DNA of 64,000 bases from Camarhynchus parvulus (taxonomy: Eukaryota; Chordata; Aves; Passeriformes; Thraupidae), in the NCBI RefSeq assembly GCF_901933205.1, contig NC_044576.1, forward strand, positions 11,937,024 through 12,001,023, given 5' to 3'. Numbering within the stretch: position 1 is the first letter of the stretch; every line of letters starts with the position of its first letter. Below are positions 24,801 through 35,600 of the stretch, in pieces. Made by a program: the position numbers and the translations under genes. Under the pieces are notes generated by a model, which worked only from the letters and a program-made list of their open reading frames with translations, was not told the origin of the DNA and ran no database searches.

Positions 24801-26930
24801 GCATTTGCTATATAAATTCACACTAGTTTATGCAAAATAAAAGCTCAACACTTTAGAAGTGACCAAGTTACAGTTTTTGCACTAGGCAATGATGATTAAA
24901 ACCTGAATATTTCATAGTAGTGAATCACACTGCCAAGTCTCCAGAGACAGAGCAATTTGAATTGGCATAAATGAATGTTTCCCAGTCTTCTGCTGATTCT
25001 GTAATGAGTTATCTTCCCGCCCTGCCAATCATTTCTCAAAAGGCAGCCCCACTCTCCAGCTCTTTAGCTTTATTCACCACTCACAGGTGCTGGGAAGGCT
25101 GTGTCTGCTTCCACAAGTGCAACTGCTGCTGTCTCACAACAGCACTTGTCTACACTTTGGTCCTTTTGTCAATGCCATCCATGCATGTCCTCAGCATTTT
25201 CATGACCCTTGTCTGCACAGAGCCCATTCTCCCATCAGCTTTTATCTTCCCAGATCACCAAATAAAATAACTTCTAGATCAGCAATGATGGAAAAAGAAT
25301 GCAAACAAAGCCGTTTCAATCCCTGTACCCACATTTAAACTGGCTGCCCTCTAGACACAGACCATGAGCCTTTTCACACCAGCAGCTCTGCCAAAGAAGT
25401 CTCTGGAAGCCTTCTGATCTCCAACGCCAACACATTCCCCTGATGATACAAGTTTAACCTCATGAGAAGGAAAGAAAGGAGCTGCTCCACACAGGTTAAA
25501 CTGGAGCTGTGCCAAATTTGGGTTACACCAGCTATTTTTTTTTTGAAGGTACAAATGGGTTCACACATTCAAGTTTCTTTTTGAGTCTACTGTGCAATTA
25601 CCTGAACTACTACCAAAACTCTGCCAAAAATACAGAGTTGCAGGGACTTGTAGGAACTTGCCTGAATGGCACAAGAACATTCTGGCAAACGTGGATATAG
25701 TTTTGCTTGGGGGGTTCAAACAAGTACACTTGCAGATTACTAAAATGGATGGGAGGTTAAACTGGAAACTACTAAACTCAAACAGCTTCTTCTTCCAAAG
25801 ACTGACATGACACTGCCAATCTGCTTTATGGCAATACACTAATTCTATGGTTAATAAAGTCAACAATTTTGTTTCTATGTTAACACACACAAGACAAATT
25901 TTGCTGATACCTAGGCTTTAACTTTTCTTTTAAATCTCCCACAAGTCCCCAGCCTGCAGTTCTAGCAGAAAATGTTACTTCTACCTTAAAATGACCTTAT
26001 TTAGAGGAGAGCATTCAAATTGCTGACAAGACACACTGCTTCAAGCTGGCATCCTCCCTCCTATTGCCATCAGTGCATCTTTATTTACACACAGCTGTTA
26101 TTTTTTGTATTTTAGCTTTGGTTTTGGACATTTCTTGAGGACTTCAAGCACAAAATCCAAGGTTCAAGGATTATAGGCCAAGAAAACCCCAAACAGAGGT
26201 GAAAAGCACCGAAATGTATTGATTTAGTAATATGTAACAGGTGTCATCATATTTTGAATACAGTGACCCTGGGTATGCATATTCCAGTATGCTGGCTCCA
26301 ATAGTTGAAATAAAAAGAATGAAAAAAAGAGGTCTTTTCACTCATTCTAACAACACCAACATCAGCCTGTAAAAATCAGTTTTGAGTAAATGAGTTATCA
26401 GCAATTTAAGTTTTTGTTCTAGAATGGAAAAACAAAAAATGAGGGGAACTTGCAATGGAAATTTCTGCAATTAATAACCTAGTAATAGAAAGTCAACAGC
26501 ATTTTTAATTTATGCCATCTCCCAGCCCCCCAGATGCTAACAGCTGTTCATTAATACATCAGTTTGGAGGCCCCATACACTTCTCCTTCCTGCAACTCCA
26601 GCTATGTGAAGAGGAAGCACAGGAGCTCTCTGAAGGATCACATCGCTAAAACTGTTTTCAGTCCCCTAGGAACAGTGGTCTTGCTCCACCCCTTTTATTA
26701 CTAATATTATTTTGAAGTCAGACACAAGATGGTCCTTGATCAAATTTTCAGAAGTTGAAACTTCAGCAACACCCTGGGAGAAAGCCCAAAATGCCTAAAT
26801 AAATCAAAACCACACAGAGCTTGTATCCAACAGAGCTGTGTTGTCCATGTCCTGACAGCTTCTATCTAGCCAACAAATTACAACCAATTAAGTGCTTTGC
26901 AAAGAAAGTTTTCTGTTTACTGTAATGCTT
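12813..26930. other. Long AT-rich non-coding stretch
   Basis: I see no supported gene, RNA gene or recognisable transposon across these 14 kb. Open frames are short, overlap on both strands and show no domains; the longest, near 22.4-22.8 kb (137 codons), has no recognisable similarity or splice context. Isolated splice-like pairs occur, for example near 20.10-20.17 kb, and are treated as unproven. The region behaves like intergenic or intronic DNA. Confidence 0.55.
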
Positions 26931-26951
26931 GGGGGGGGGGGGGTGGGGTGG
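26931..26951 (+). repeat. Poly-G tract with G-quadruplex potential
   Basis: A run of 13 G is followed by T, four G, T, three G. This gives enough G-runs with one-base loops to satisfy the intramolecular G-quadruplex pattern on the plus strand. It lies alone in AT-rich DNA with no promoter nearby. Long homopolymer runs are also prone to assembly length error. Confidence 0.7.
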
Positions 26952-29900
26952 GAAAAGTTAGGAGGCATTACTCCAAACATATTAAAATAATTAATCCATC
27001 CACAAACACCACTGGAAATTGCCCTGGGTTTCTCCAAAGGACTTTAGTTTTGTTATTGTATGTAATTATAGTATTCAAGAGTTCCTAACCAGGTTCTGCA
27101 AACATTAGGTCAGTTAGAATAAAGGAAATTGATTATTTCTTGCAACTCCTAGTCCTTCCCTTCCACTAAAAAAAAGAAATTAAAAAAATTGACATGTAGA
27201 TCAGTTGTTTATTCTTTTTAATCTAAGATCCTGACATATGACAAGGAAAAGCCAAGCTCATAACACTATCAGCATCTTACTGCAAGAATGCTAAAAAAAA
27301 AACAAAGCTCTGCTTCTCCATAGCCATACATCCAAAAACATGAGCAAAGTCAAAAGGTAAATGGACTAGCAGCCTGAAACACTGATTTCAGAATTTATAA
27401 TTTTGAAAAAGTAAACCTAAAAACAAATAAGTATTTGGAACCTTTATCATGCTTCCCCAATCCTAGTATCTCCTCACTGTTAGTCTAAAGCATTTTGCAT
27501 TCAAATGACAAAACCTTCATGTTCCTGAGAAATGCTTTTAATAAAAGCAGTTCAGTACCTGGTGGTGCAAATGAGCTTTCTCTTCCACATAGGGAAACTC
27601 TGGTCACATAGTTGAGTACAAAGATACTTAAATGTTAATCTAATGGTCAAATCTAAAAACACTTTCTGAAAAAGGTGAGTTACCACTGAATGAAAACAGG
27701 TTACATCCTCATTTTATAAAGGTCTTGATTCACAGTATTCCATAACCTATCAAGCAACTACATTTTTCTTGAAGAGATTTCAACCTTTTGAAAGAGAGGC
27801 ACAGAAGAGAAGCAGAGACTAAACCATGACAACTTGCAAGAGGCCTTCTTGTCCTGCTTACAGCTTCGTTTGCACTGCTCATGTGTGCTGATAACGGCAC
27901 AACACAGCACAGAACCCCTGGCACCTTCTGTACCCTCCCAGACACAATGCAAGAGTCCCTTGGATGTAAATAATGCATTTTGATGCACATAACCCATGGC
28001 ACAGGTAACCTCCACTGCTTTTTAGTTGGACGATTTTGAGGATCTGCTTTCAGGAGGGCAGGAAACAGGAGCAGCAGATCTTGCAGGACAAAGAGGGTGC
28101 TTCAGAATAAACTCCCTTGTTTGTCACCTGTGTGATCCCTGCATTCTGTTTAATATGGGCCTTTGTCCCTGGCCTAAATTCAAGTGAGCATTGTAAATTA
28201 TTAAAGCATACTTTTCAGAAGATTTTTAAGCTCTCACAGAAACATCTATGAATCTCTGGTGCAGCACTCCAGCACCAGTGAGAGCAGGTTGTGAGTCCCA
28301 AAGCCAATTTAGTTTATTCAAACAGAATGACAATGTATGATTTCAGATGACTCTGGATAAAGAACCCAAGAAAGTGTTTTGCTACAATGGTATACCCCAA
28401 AATTAAGGGACAGCTGAAGAATAAAGCATTCATTTCATTCTGATACGCTTTGCTAAATAATTACATATATTAAATAAAATTAAAAAAAAACCCAACTCAA
28501 CAAATAAAAACCTCCCACCCTACACTGTCCATCTTTTTCACTACAAGTACCATATGTAAATAGACCACCAGATTTCAATTCTTGACTTGTTGCCAGAGAG
28601 CTTTTGCAGTATGTTTCTCTCTCAAAAAAAACTTATCTCTGAAGGTTAAAACAAGCTTGACAATAATAGTCAGATGCCATTTATCTGCACAACAAATTCA
28701 GTTACAAACCATCAATATTTATTTGACATAAATCTCAAGCCCTCTTCCAAGTTACAAGTTACATAAATTAATCTTACTCAAGATATTCATCAACATATTT
28801 TCTAACTTTAATATCAATACAAAAACATACACCAAGTACCCCTTGTCATAGAGAGCAGCTGTTTGCACTTAGCTATCTCTACCTTAATCTTATATTTGGC
28901 TAAGTTAACAAAATTAATATTCTAGCTTCTTTTCTCTTAAGCTTCAAGGTGAAACTGTGTCAAGTTAAAAATATGAATAATAAGTTATTAGTAACATACA
29001 GAACTTGCACAGATCAGAGGAAAACAAAGCAATTGCAGTGTAAAATGCACAGGATGTTTTTAAAACGTAACAAATTCATAAAGAACTTTGTAAACCTTAC
29101 AATGTAAACCTTTGGATCTTCCAAAAATACAGCTGGGCAAATATTTAGGAAAAACTATAGCAAGTGATACCTTTAGAAAGAAAGGACAGATTTTTATAGG
29201 GCTTCTTAAAACTTCAATATTAAATTGTCCAGTGCTCTGATATTATCACCAGCAGTTATGTCACTACATGAAGAATGTAGAGCCACAGACCAAGTTCACT
29301 GGTTTCCCTCAAGCCCAAAATGAGACATCATGATGTATTTACAAATTCCTGCTCTACTCCTAAAATTCTTAGGGCACCAAAGATATTCCTATACCCGCCT
29401 CCTGCCAGGAGGCACAGAGGCTGCAATAAAAGCAAGCCAGAAGAACACCTGAGGTTTTTCAGAGTTGAATTCAGCAGCTGATGATTATTTAAGCATATGG
29501 TCAATGTAAGCACTTTTCTGAGTAAGGACAAACTTAACATGTGCTTGACTGAACTTGAGCTCAAACAGATTTAAAATTTAACTCAAAACTGGCTGAATTA
29601 ACAGTCACACAAAACAGACCTGAATATACTCTGGCTCTTTCTACATACGTAGTTTTTAGAGTACAAAACACTCTGTCCTCTCTTTTTCGAGATTACCATC
29701 AATAGTCACCAATTGCCCCTACTGATTTAATACACAAATACTTTGGAAGAGAAGAACACACTCCCTCTGAAGAAGTGATTTTGAGGATTTAGCTCAAAGC
29801 AAATGGCTCTAAGACAAAAGGCAATTTACTCTTCCTGCCCAGCACAAAGACTGCAACCTGTGAGAAGTTTCTTCCAAAAGAAACAAATCCAATCAAACAA

Positions 29901-31413
29901 CTAAATTATTCTAAGCAGTTTTAGGATAAGCTTTACTCATTTTGTATCACAGCAATTAGAGGTATAACTAATAAACTTTTGCCCAATTCTGAAGCCCGTA
30001 ACTGAAACACCCTGAATGCATGCCTCAAGACATCTAAAAATATAGTACCTACACACTATTTTTTTTTTTTTGGTAAATATAGTGTGTGGTGGCCCACAGT
30101 GGCTTGAGGACAAGAGCATGGTTGTGCAGTGTCAGCAAGCTCGGTGAAACAATTTAGACAAATAAGTGTTATCTTCTGTTCATCAACAATGATAACTTAA
30201 CAGTATTTTTCATTCCTGTAACACATGGGGAAAACTAAAGCTATGTTTCAAGACCAATAATTACATGACAATTTTCAAAGAGAACAAGACAAAGGCACCT
30301 TCATCTTATTCTAGCCATTCTCTTTCTTGGAGAAATATGATCTTTTAAAAGCTCCATCTCTTTGCTTGTTATTACTTGGTCTTTCCATCTCAAAAAGATA
30401 TGAAAACCAGTTGTAATTCAAGGCTAATTCAGTCTCTAATTAGTTTGGAATCTTAAAGTCTCTGATCCTATGTGTTAAAATTAATTTTTATCATGTCTGA
30501 TACTTCACGGATGTGTCATGTTCTTGCTAATCTGGATCAGCACTTTTGGCAAAATTTTATTATGAGTAGAGTACTATGGAGAAATTTCAAATATCAGATC
30601 TTGTGAAAATGCACCAGAAAGCAAAAATGAAAATAAAGCAGCTCAGTTGATTCAAGGGAGAGGAGAGATTTAGGGAAGACAATCCTCTTCCAAAATTCTA
30701 CATCAAGTTGTCCTTTGACCTTAAGAAAGGGAAAGAAATATATATCAATTCAAAACTGTTCACTCTAGCCACTTTTCTTAGGTGCTGCACTTGACCACTA
30801 CACGTAAAATAGAACGGAGATCCTCTTTATTCTTAAACCTGGTTTCAAATCAATTGCAGTCTACAGGACAGCACAGACAGATTGAAAGAGGATGAAATAT
30901 GTCCTACTGGAGCAAGTTTGGTTTTATTGACATGATGGGTCTATTTGTTGGGGCTGTCTTACTGATAGGGAATGCATTGAACCCAAGGAGAAGCAAAATT
31001 TCATACTCCCATTATATACTCTCATCTTCCATCAAGAGCACCTACTCTAAAAGCAGCCTCAAATTTACTCTAGTCTGAGCCATGAGACTTGGGCACATTG
31101 TAAGATGTGAAGATGTTCTCAACTGATTGGTACTATCTCAGTGTAGCACTGGGTGAGTGCAGTCACACACCACTCTGCCTCTCAAGAGAAGTTTCTTTCC
31201 AAAATGTCACTGGTGCAAGCCAGCTGATCAGGCACATGGTAATCAGTCCAAAACCACCACAAGGCTTGGCACCACATTCAGTATTTCCAGAAAGGAAGCC
31301 AGATGTATATTAATAAGGATAGAAGAAACCAGACAAATGAACACAGGTCAAGGCAGTAGAGAAATATGTTCCACATCACCCCTCATCAGACCTGCCTCAA
31401 AGGATGCTTAACT
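26952..31413. other. AT-rich non-coding stretch
   Basis: No gene is supported. The only discrete structure is the hairpin near 30.05-30.09 kb listed separately. A splice-like pair at 27593-27674 on the plus strand is noted among the rejected items. Confidence 0.55.
30051..30087. repeat. Short hairpin with T-rich loop
   Basis: ACACACTAT at 30051-30059 and its exact inverse ATAGTGTGT at 30079-30087 enclose a 19-base loop made mostly of T. The stem is only 9 bp, too short for a microRNA precursor, and no terminator role is expected in this kind of genome. Confidence 0.5.
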
Positions 31414-31523
31414 CAAAGAATCACAGAATCAGTTAGATTGGAAAAGACCTCCAAGATTTCCAAGTCCAACCTACGACTGAACACCACCTTGTCAACCAGA
31501 CTGTGGCACTGAGTGCCACCTTC

Positions 31524-31903
31524 TGTCACAACTTGTGCCACAGTTGAGACAGCCACAACACACAGAGTATCACTACACAATTTCAGAAAGCTTTAAGCAT
31601 TTGCCCAGAATAACACCCTACCTCATCAGTAGGCTTCAGGCATCTGCCCATACAGAGTAACATCATTCCACTCCAGAAGACTGCAAGTATCTGCTCCTCT
31701 TGTTCTTTAGCCCAGCCTTTTATACCCCTCCTGTTGATGCATCGCACCTGTGTGCCCTCTGTTCCCTTTGGTGGTTGGTCAGTGCCCCTGGGCACTCCAT
31801 GGCTTATTGCTGTCAATGATGTTCACCTGCTTCTCACAGCTGTAGCCAGTTGGGGATGAGGCTCGGCCCCACTCCCAATTACCACAAACTGTGTGCCTAC
31901 ACA
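31524..31903 (-). mobile_element. Solo LTR of an endogenous retrovirus nested in the CR1
   Basis: This 380-bp block interrupts the CR1 sequence exactly. It has the TG...CA ends of an LTR (on plus TGTCACAAC at the left, CTACACA at the right). A TATA box, TATAAAAG on the minus strand (plus 31717-31724), sits near the middle and gives the minus orientation. Flanks ACCTTC (31518-31523) and ACATCC (31904-31909) match at four of six bases and fit a decayed 6-bp target-site duplication; removing the LTR and one copy restores continuous CR1. No internal retroviral genes are present, so it is a solo LTR left by recombination. Six-base duplications suggest an ERVK-type element, but the family is uncertain. 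Confidence 0.85.
31717..31724 (-). promoter_or_regulatory. TATA box of the nested LTR
   Basis: TATAAAAG on the minus strand, about 180 bases from the LTR start, is in the position expected for the U3 promoter. Whether it is still active is unknown. Confidence 0.6.
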
Positions 31904-32680
31904 ACATCCAGTCTTTTCTTTAACACCCCCAGGGATGGTGACTCCACCACCTCCCTGGGCAGCCCATTCTCATGTCTAACCACCCTTTCTGTGAAGAAAT
32001 TCTTCCTGATGTCCAAACTAAACCTCCCCTGGTGCAGCTTCAAACTGTTTCCTCTTTTCCTGCCACTGGTTGCCGGGGAGAAGAGACCAATTCCCAGCTG
32101 GATGCAACCTCCTTTCAGGTGGGTGTAGAGACTGATAAGGTCCCCCCTGAATCTCCTCATCTCCAGGCTAAACAACCCCAGCTCCCTCAGGTGCTCCTCA
32201 CAGTGCTTGTGTTCTAGATCCCTCAGCAGCCTTGCTGCCCTTCTCTGGACACATTCCAGCAGCTCAAAATCCTTCCCTAACTGAGGGGCCCCAAACTGGA
32301 CACAGCACTTGAGGTGGGGCCTCACCAGTGCCAAGTACAGGGGGATGATCCCTTGCCTGGTCCTGCTGGCCACACTACTGCTGATCCAGGCCAGGATGGC
32401 ATTGGCCAGTGGTCAAGCAGGCACCCTGCTGGCTCACATTCAGCCTGCCATTAATCAGAACCCCAGGTCCTTTCTTCCTGGCCACTGTCCAGCTGCTCTG
32501 CCCCAGCCTGTAGCACTGTAGGGGGCTATGGCCAAAGTGCAGGAGCCAGCACCTGGTCTTGTTAAACCTCACATCATTGTATTCAGCCCATCTTTCCAGC
32601 CTGTTCAGGTCCCTCTGCAGAGCGCTCCTGCCCTCCAGCAGATCAACACTCCCTCGCTACCTTGGGGTCATCTGCAAATT
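31904..32680 (-). pseudogene. CR1 ORF2 C-terminal remnant
   Basis: The minus strand encodes the C-terminal part of the CR1 polyprotein beyond the reverse transcriptase core. Recognisable pieces in order are [92 protein letters not shown] and [15 protein letters not shown]. The longest open part covers 31897-32373; a frame break separates it from the part at 32375-32572, so it is a decayed pseudogene. The frame ends in the nested LTR, whose first bases provide the TAG stop (31897-31899). The remnant lacks the catalytic domains and cannot mobilise itself. Confidence 0.85.
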
Positions 32681-35600
32681 TTCCTCCATATCACAAAGTG
32701 AGAAACTGAAACCTATAACCATTACAAAACAGGGGGCTGAAACCCGAGCTCCTATTTGCTGCTCTGGCATGCCCTGAACCCCATGAAAACATCCAGTTGA
32801 AGTAATGTTCAGGCCAGAAATTTGACTGACAGATTTTAACTCCACTGAAATGTTCATGCCAGGCTGAGGTATAACTTCACATACTCTGGCTCCACACCTC
32901 TGCAGCAGACTGCATGCAACTTCTTTCTGCTTATCTTCTAACAAAATCACTACCTTTAAAAGAATGGTTTCACAAACTCCTACAAAAGGAAAACAAGTGG
33001 ACTAGCACATGTACTCAGTCTAAGCTGAATTTGTTCTTATGAACTGGACTCAATGCTTTCTTTCACATAACACTCAGCCAACTGTACAGTTTTATAAGGT
33101 GCCAGAGGAATGTATTTCCTGTTATCTGAAACACATCACTTCTAGAGCACATGAACGACAGTTTGTGTCGTCTACAATAAACTAAGAGGGCTGTCAAGTC
33201 TGATGGCATATTAGTTTGTCACTTGTAACAGGCAAAGCTGTGTGAGCAGATTAGACAATGCTACATAATTCAATAATTTTATCATGTATTCTACTTGACA
33301 TTACCAGCTATTCCTCATGATTTCATCTGCCTATGAGACTACAAGCCAGATGCAGAGCCTTTTTGCTAAAATGAATACTGTCTATCCATACACAAACAAC
33401 ATTGTCTAACCCACAAAATGCAAGCTTGGCATTCAACACCAAAAAGCCCCCTTCAACTTTAATTCCTGAAAATTCACACATGGAAAAAAAAAAATTCATG
33501 CCATAGCAAAAAGCCTCTGACAGCATCATTTTAGGAAAATCAAGTACCTAATATATAGAACAATATATAGTATATAGAATACAAATATATAGAAATCCTT
33601 TACACACAGACATCTCTATACATGCATACAGTTATCATGACTTAAGGAAATAGATAGTTATCAATGCGTAGAACAATGGGAGGCACCTACTTGGGAACCA
33701 GCAATAGTCTTTAAAAGAGTAGCAGCACATCGGCCACATGCATGTATTTGCAAGCATTGCAGCTTGCCTTGTAAACACAACTTCTAGTTCTAAGGCTCCA
33801 AAGAAAGTGGGAACAGACAAGATGTAAGTTTCAGACCTTAGGAGGAATTATAGACACACTGAGTGAACTACTTACAATGGGAATTAAAATTTTCCCTGGA
33901 AATACCTTCTCATTTCAAAATACAGAAGAAACAAGAATTAAAATATTTTGCTCCACTTCTTTTGCACTTGACACTTCTTTGCAGGTATTCAATATGAAAA
34001 ACTGTTTTGTACCAATACAAAAAATCCCAAGGGAGCAAAATGGGCCAAAATATTTTGCTCAAACTTTTGTTAGTTGACCACAACTCAGAGAATTGCAGCT
34101 AAAATGGCAGCAAATATACGAGTGTGGATAAGGCATTAGCAAAATCCAAACTACTGAAAAAGCACTGGGTTATGCTGAAAAAAATTCCTTTAAGTCTGAT
34201 ATCTGCCCATAGAGAATCAGCCTATCAAATTTTTAAAGGGCATTTCTTTTAACTAAACTTCTGTAATATATTTTATGCAGAGTTACATTACTAATACTTT
34301 CCATGGGACTTCACACAGAAGTACCAATTACATCCTCCCTCTAAGAATCTGTGGAGGCAGAAGAAGGGACAAATCATTATGCTTTCAAGTTTTATCTATA
34401 AAACATCTGCACACTCGTTTTTTTCATGTCAAAAATCCAAACAAGAAAAGCAGTTTCTCCCAAGTTTGCTGAGATCACACGTTAACAACAACTCGGTACA
34501 AGGAGTGATGCCCTCCCCTGCAAGAGCAGCTCAAAGTGTACACCCTGGTCCTACACCGCTTGCAAGCTGCTTCAGCTCTCTCAGCCAACTTTGGCCCAGA
34601 GCCACCCAAAGCTATTGCTAATGTGATGCAGTCAGAAACTTATTCTTATGATGGGCAAGGATTTGTTTTGTGTTTCTAGAAATCTCATTTTGTTTTAGGA
34701 GTGTAAAGAGAGAAAAACTCACATCCCAACTTTGTGAACATATAAATCAGTGTAGCCCATGATGAAAACTTGTTCTTCACAGCTTGTAAGTGCAACGTGT
34801 TCAGATGCAAATGTCCTTATCAGTATTTACTCTTAGCAAACTCGTTGGTTTATTTTTCCTTTATGTTGCAGATATTTGTGTCACTTTCCAGCTGTTTATG
34901 TAATTCTGATCTAAATCAGGGTTGATAGCAATTTGCAACATCCCCATTTGATTTTTTCAAATAACTGTTCTAGGAAGTCTTTCAAATGAGTTATTCTGAA
35001 GATGTAGAGAGTTTCTGATTTACTAAGCAGTTTAAAACAAAAACATGACAAAAAAGAATCAGAAGGACTGGAAAAGCCACTCATCCAGTTCCCCTGATAC
35101 CTCCCTGGTACAGGTAGTTAATCAAGATACTGAACAACTGCCTTCCTATTGTATTCAGACAAGTTCCTTGATGATTAGTTCTGCTTCCAGCTTCCATCTG
35201 AAGTTATTATAATGACTAATAAATCACTAACTGTATATCAGGCAATCACTGCATTACATTTCTAATGTGATGCCACCATATACAAAACAACGTATTTAAA
35301 AGCAAATTTGCCTCTTCTTTTAACCTCTATTTCTATTACCAAACATTAAAAAGGTGCAGCTATCACTTCAGTCACCACCAGATACTGCAAGGAAGACCAC
35401 ATATGTAGTGAACATAAGAGACAGAAGTGACAGAAATTGATAAAAACTTCATCACATGGCTGACACCCCATATATCAAAGCCCTAAATCTCATTCTCTGC
35501 TTGCCTCCAATTTCCATCAAAGCCTGCCAGCTGCACATTTATTGAGAAGTTTGTGATCTGACAGCTTCTGTATTACCAACATTAATGATGCATCAGTCTC

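Larger units (their letters stand above)
31414..32680 (-). mobile_element. 5'-truncated CR1 LINE, interrupted by a solo LTR
   Basis: CR1 is the dominant avian non-LTR retrotransposon; ORF2 encodes endonuclease and reverse transcriptase. The element lies on the minus strand. Its 3' end is at 31414, shown by the two terminal 8-bp units read on plus as CAAAGAAT (31414-31421) and CACAGAAT (31422-31429), next to the typical tail ending in AAGACCTCCAAGAT. Its recognisable 5' limit is near 32680, so most of ORF2 and all of ORF1 are missing, the usual 5' truncation. The body is split at 31523/31904 by an LTR. Without that insert about 890 bp of CR1 remain. Many substitutions relative to what I remember of the family indicate an old, inactive copy. 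Confidence 0.92.

Noticed and set aside
27593..27674. Plus-strand exon-like segment with AAAAG|GTGAGTTAC donor
   Set aside because: The splice signals are acceptable but the AT-rich interior has stops and no partner exon; such pairs are expected by chance in 64 kb.
30051..30087. Possible microRNA precursor
   Set aside because: The stem is only 9 bp with a large T-rich loop, far below a precursor hairpin.
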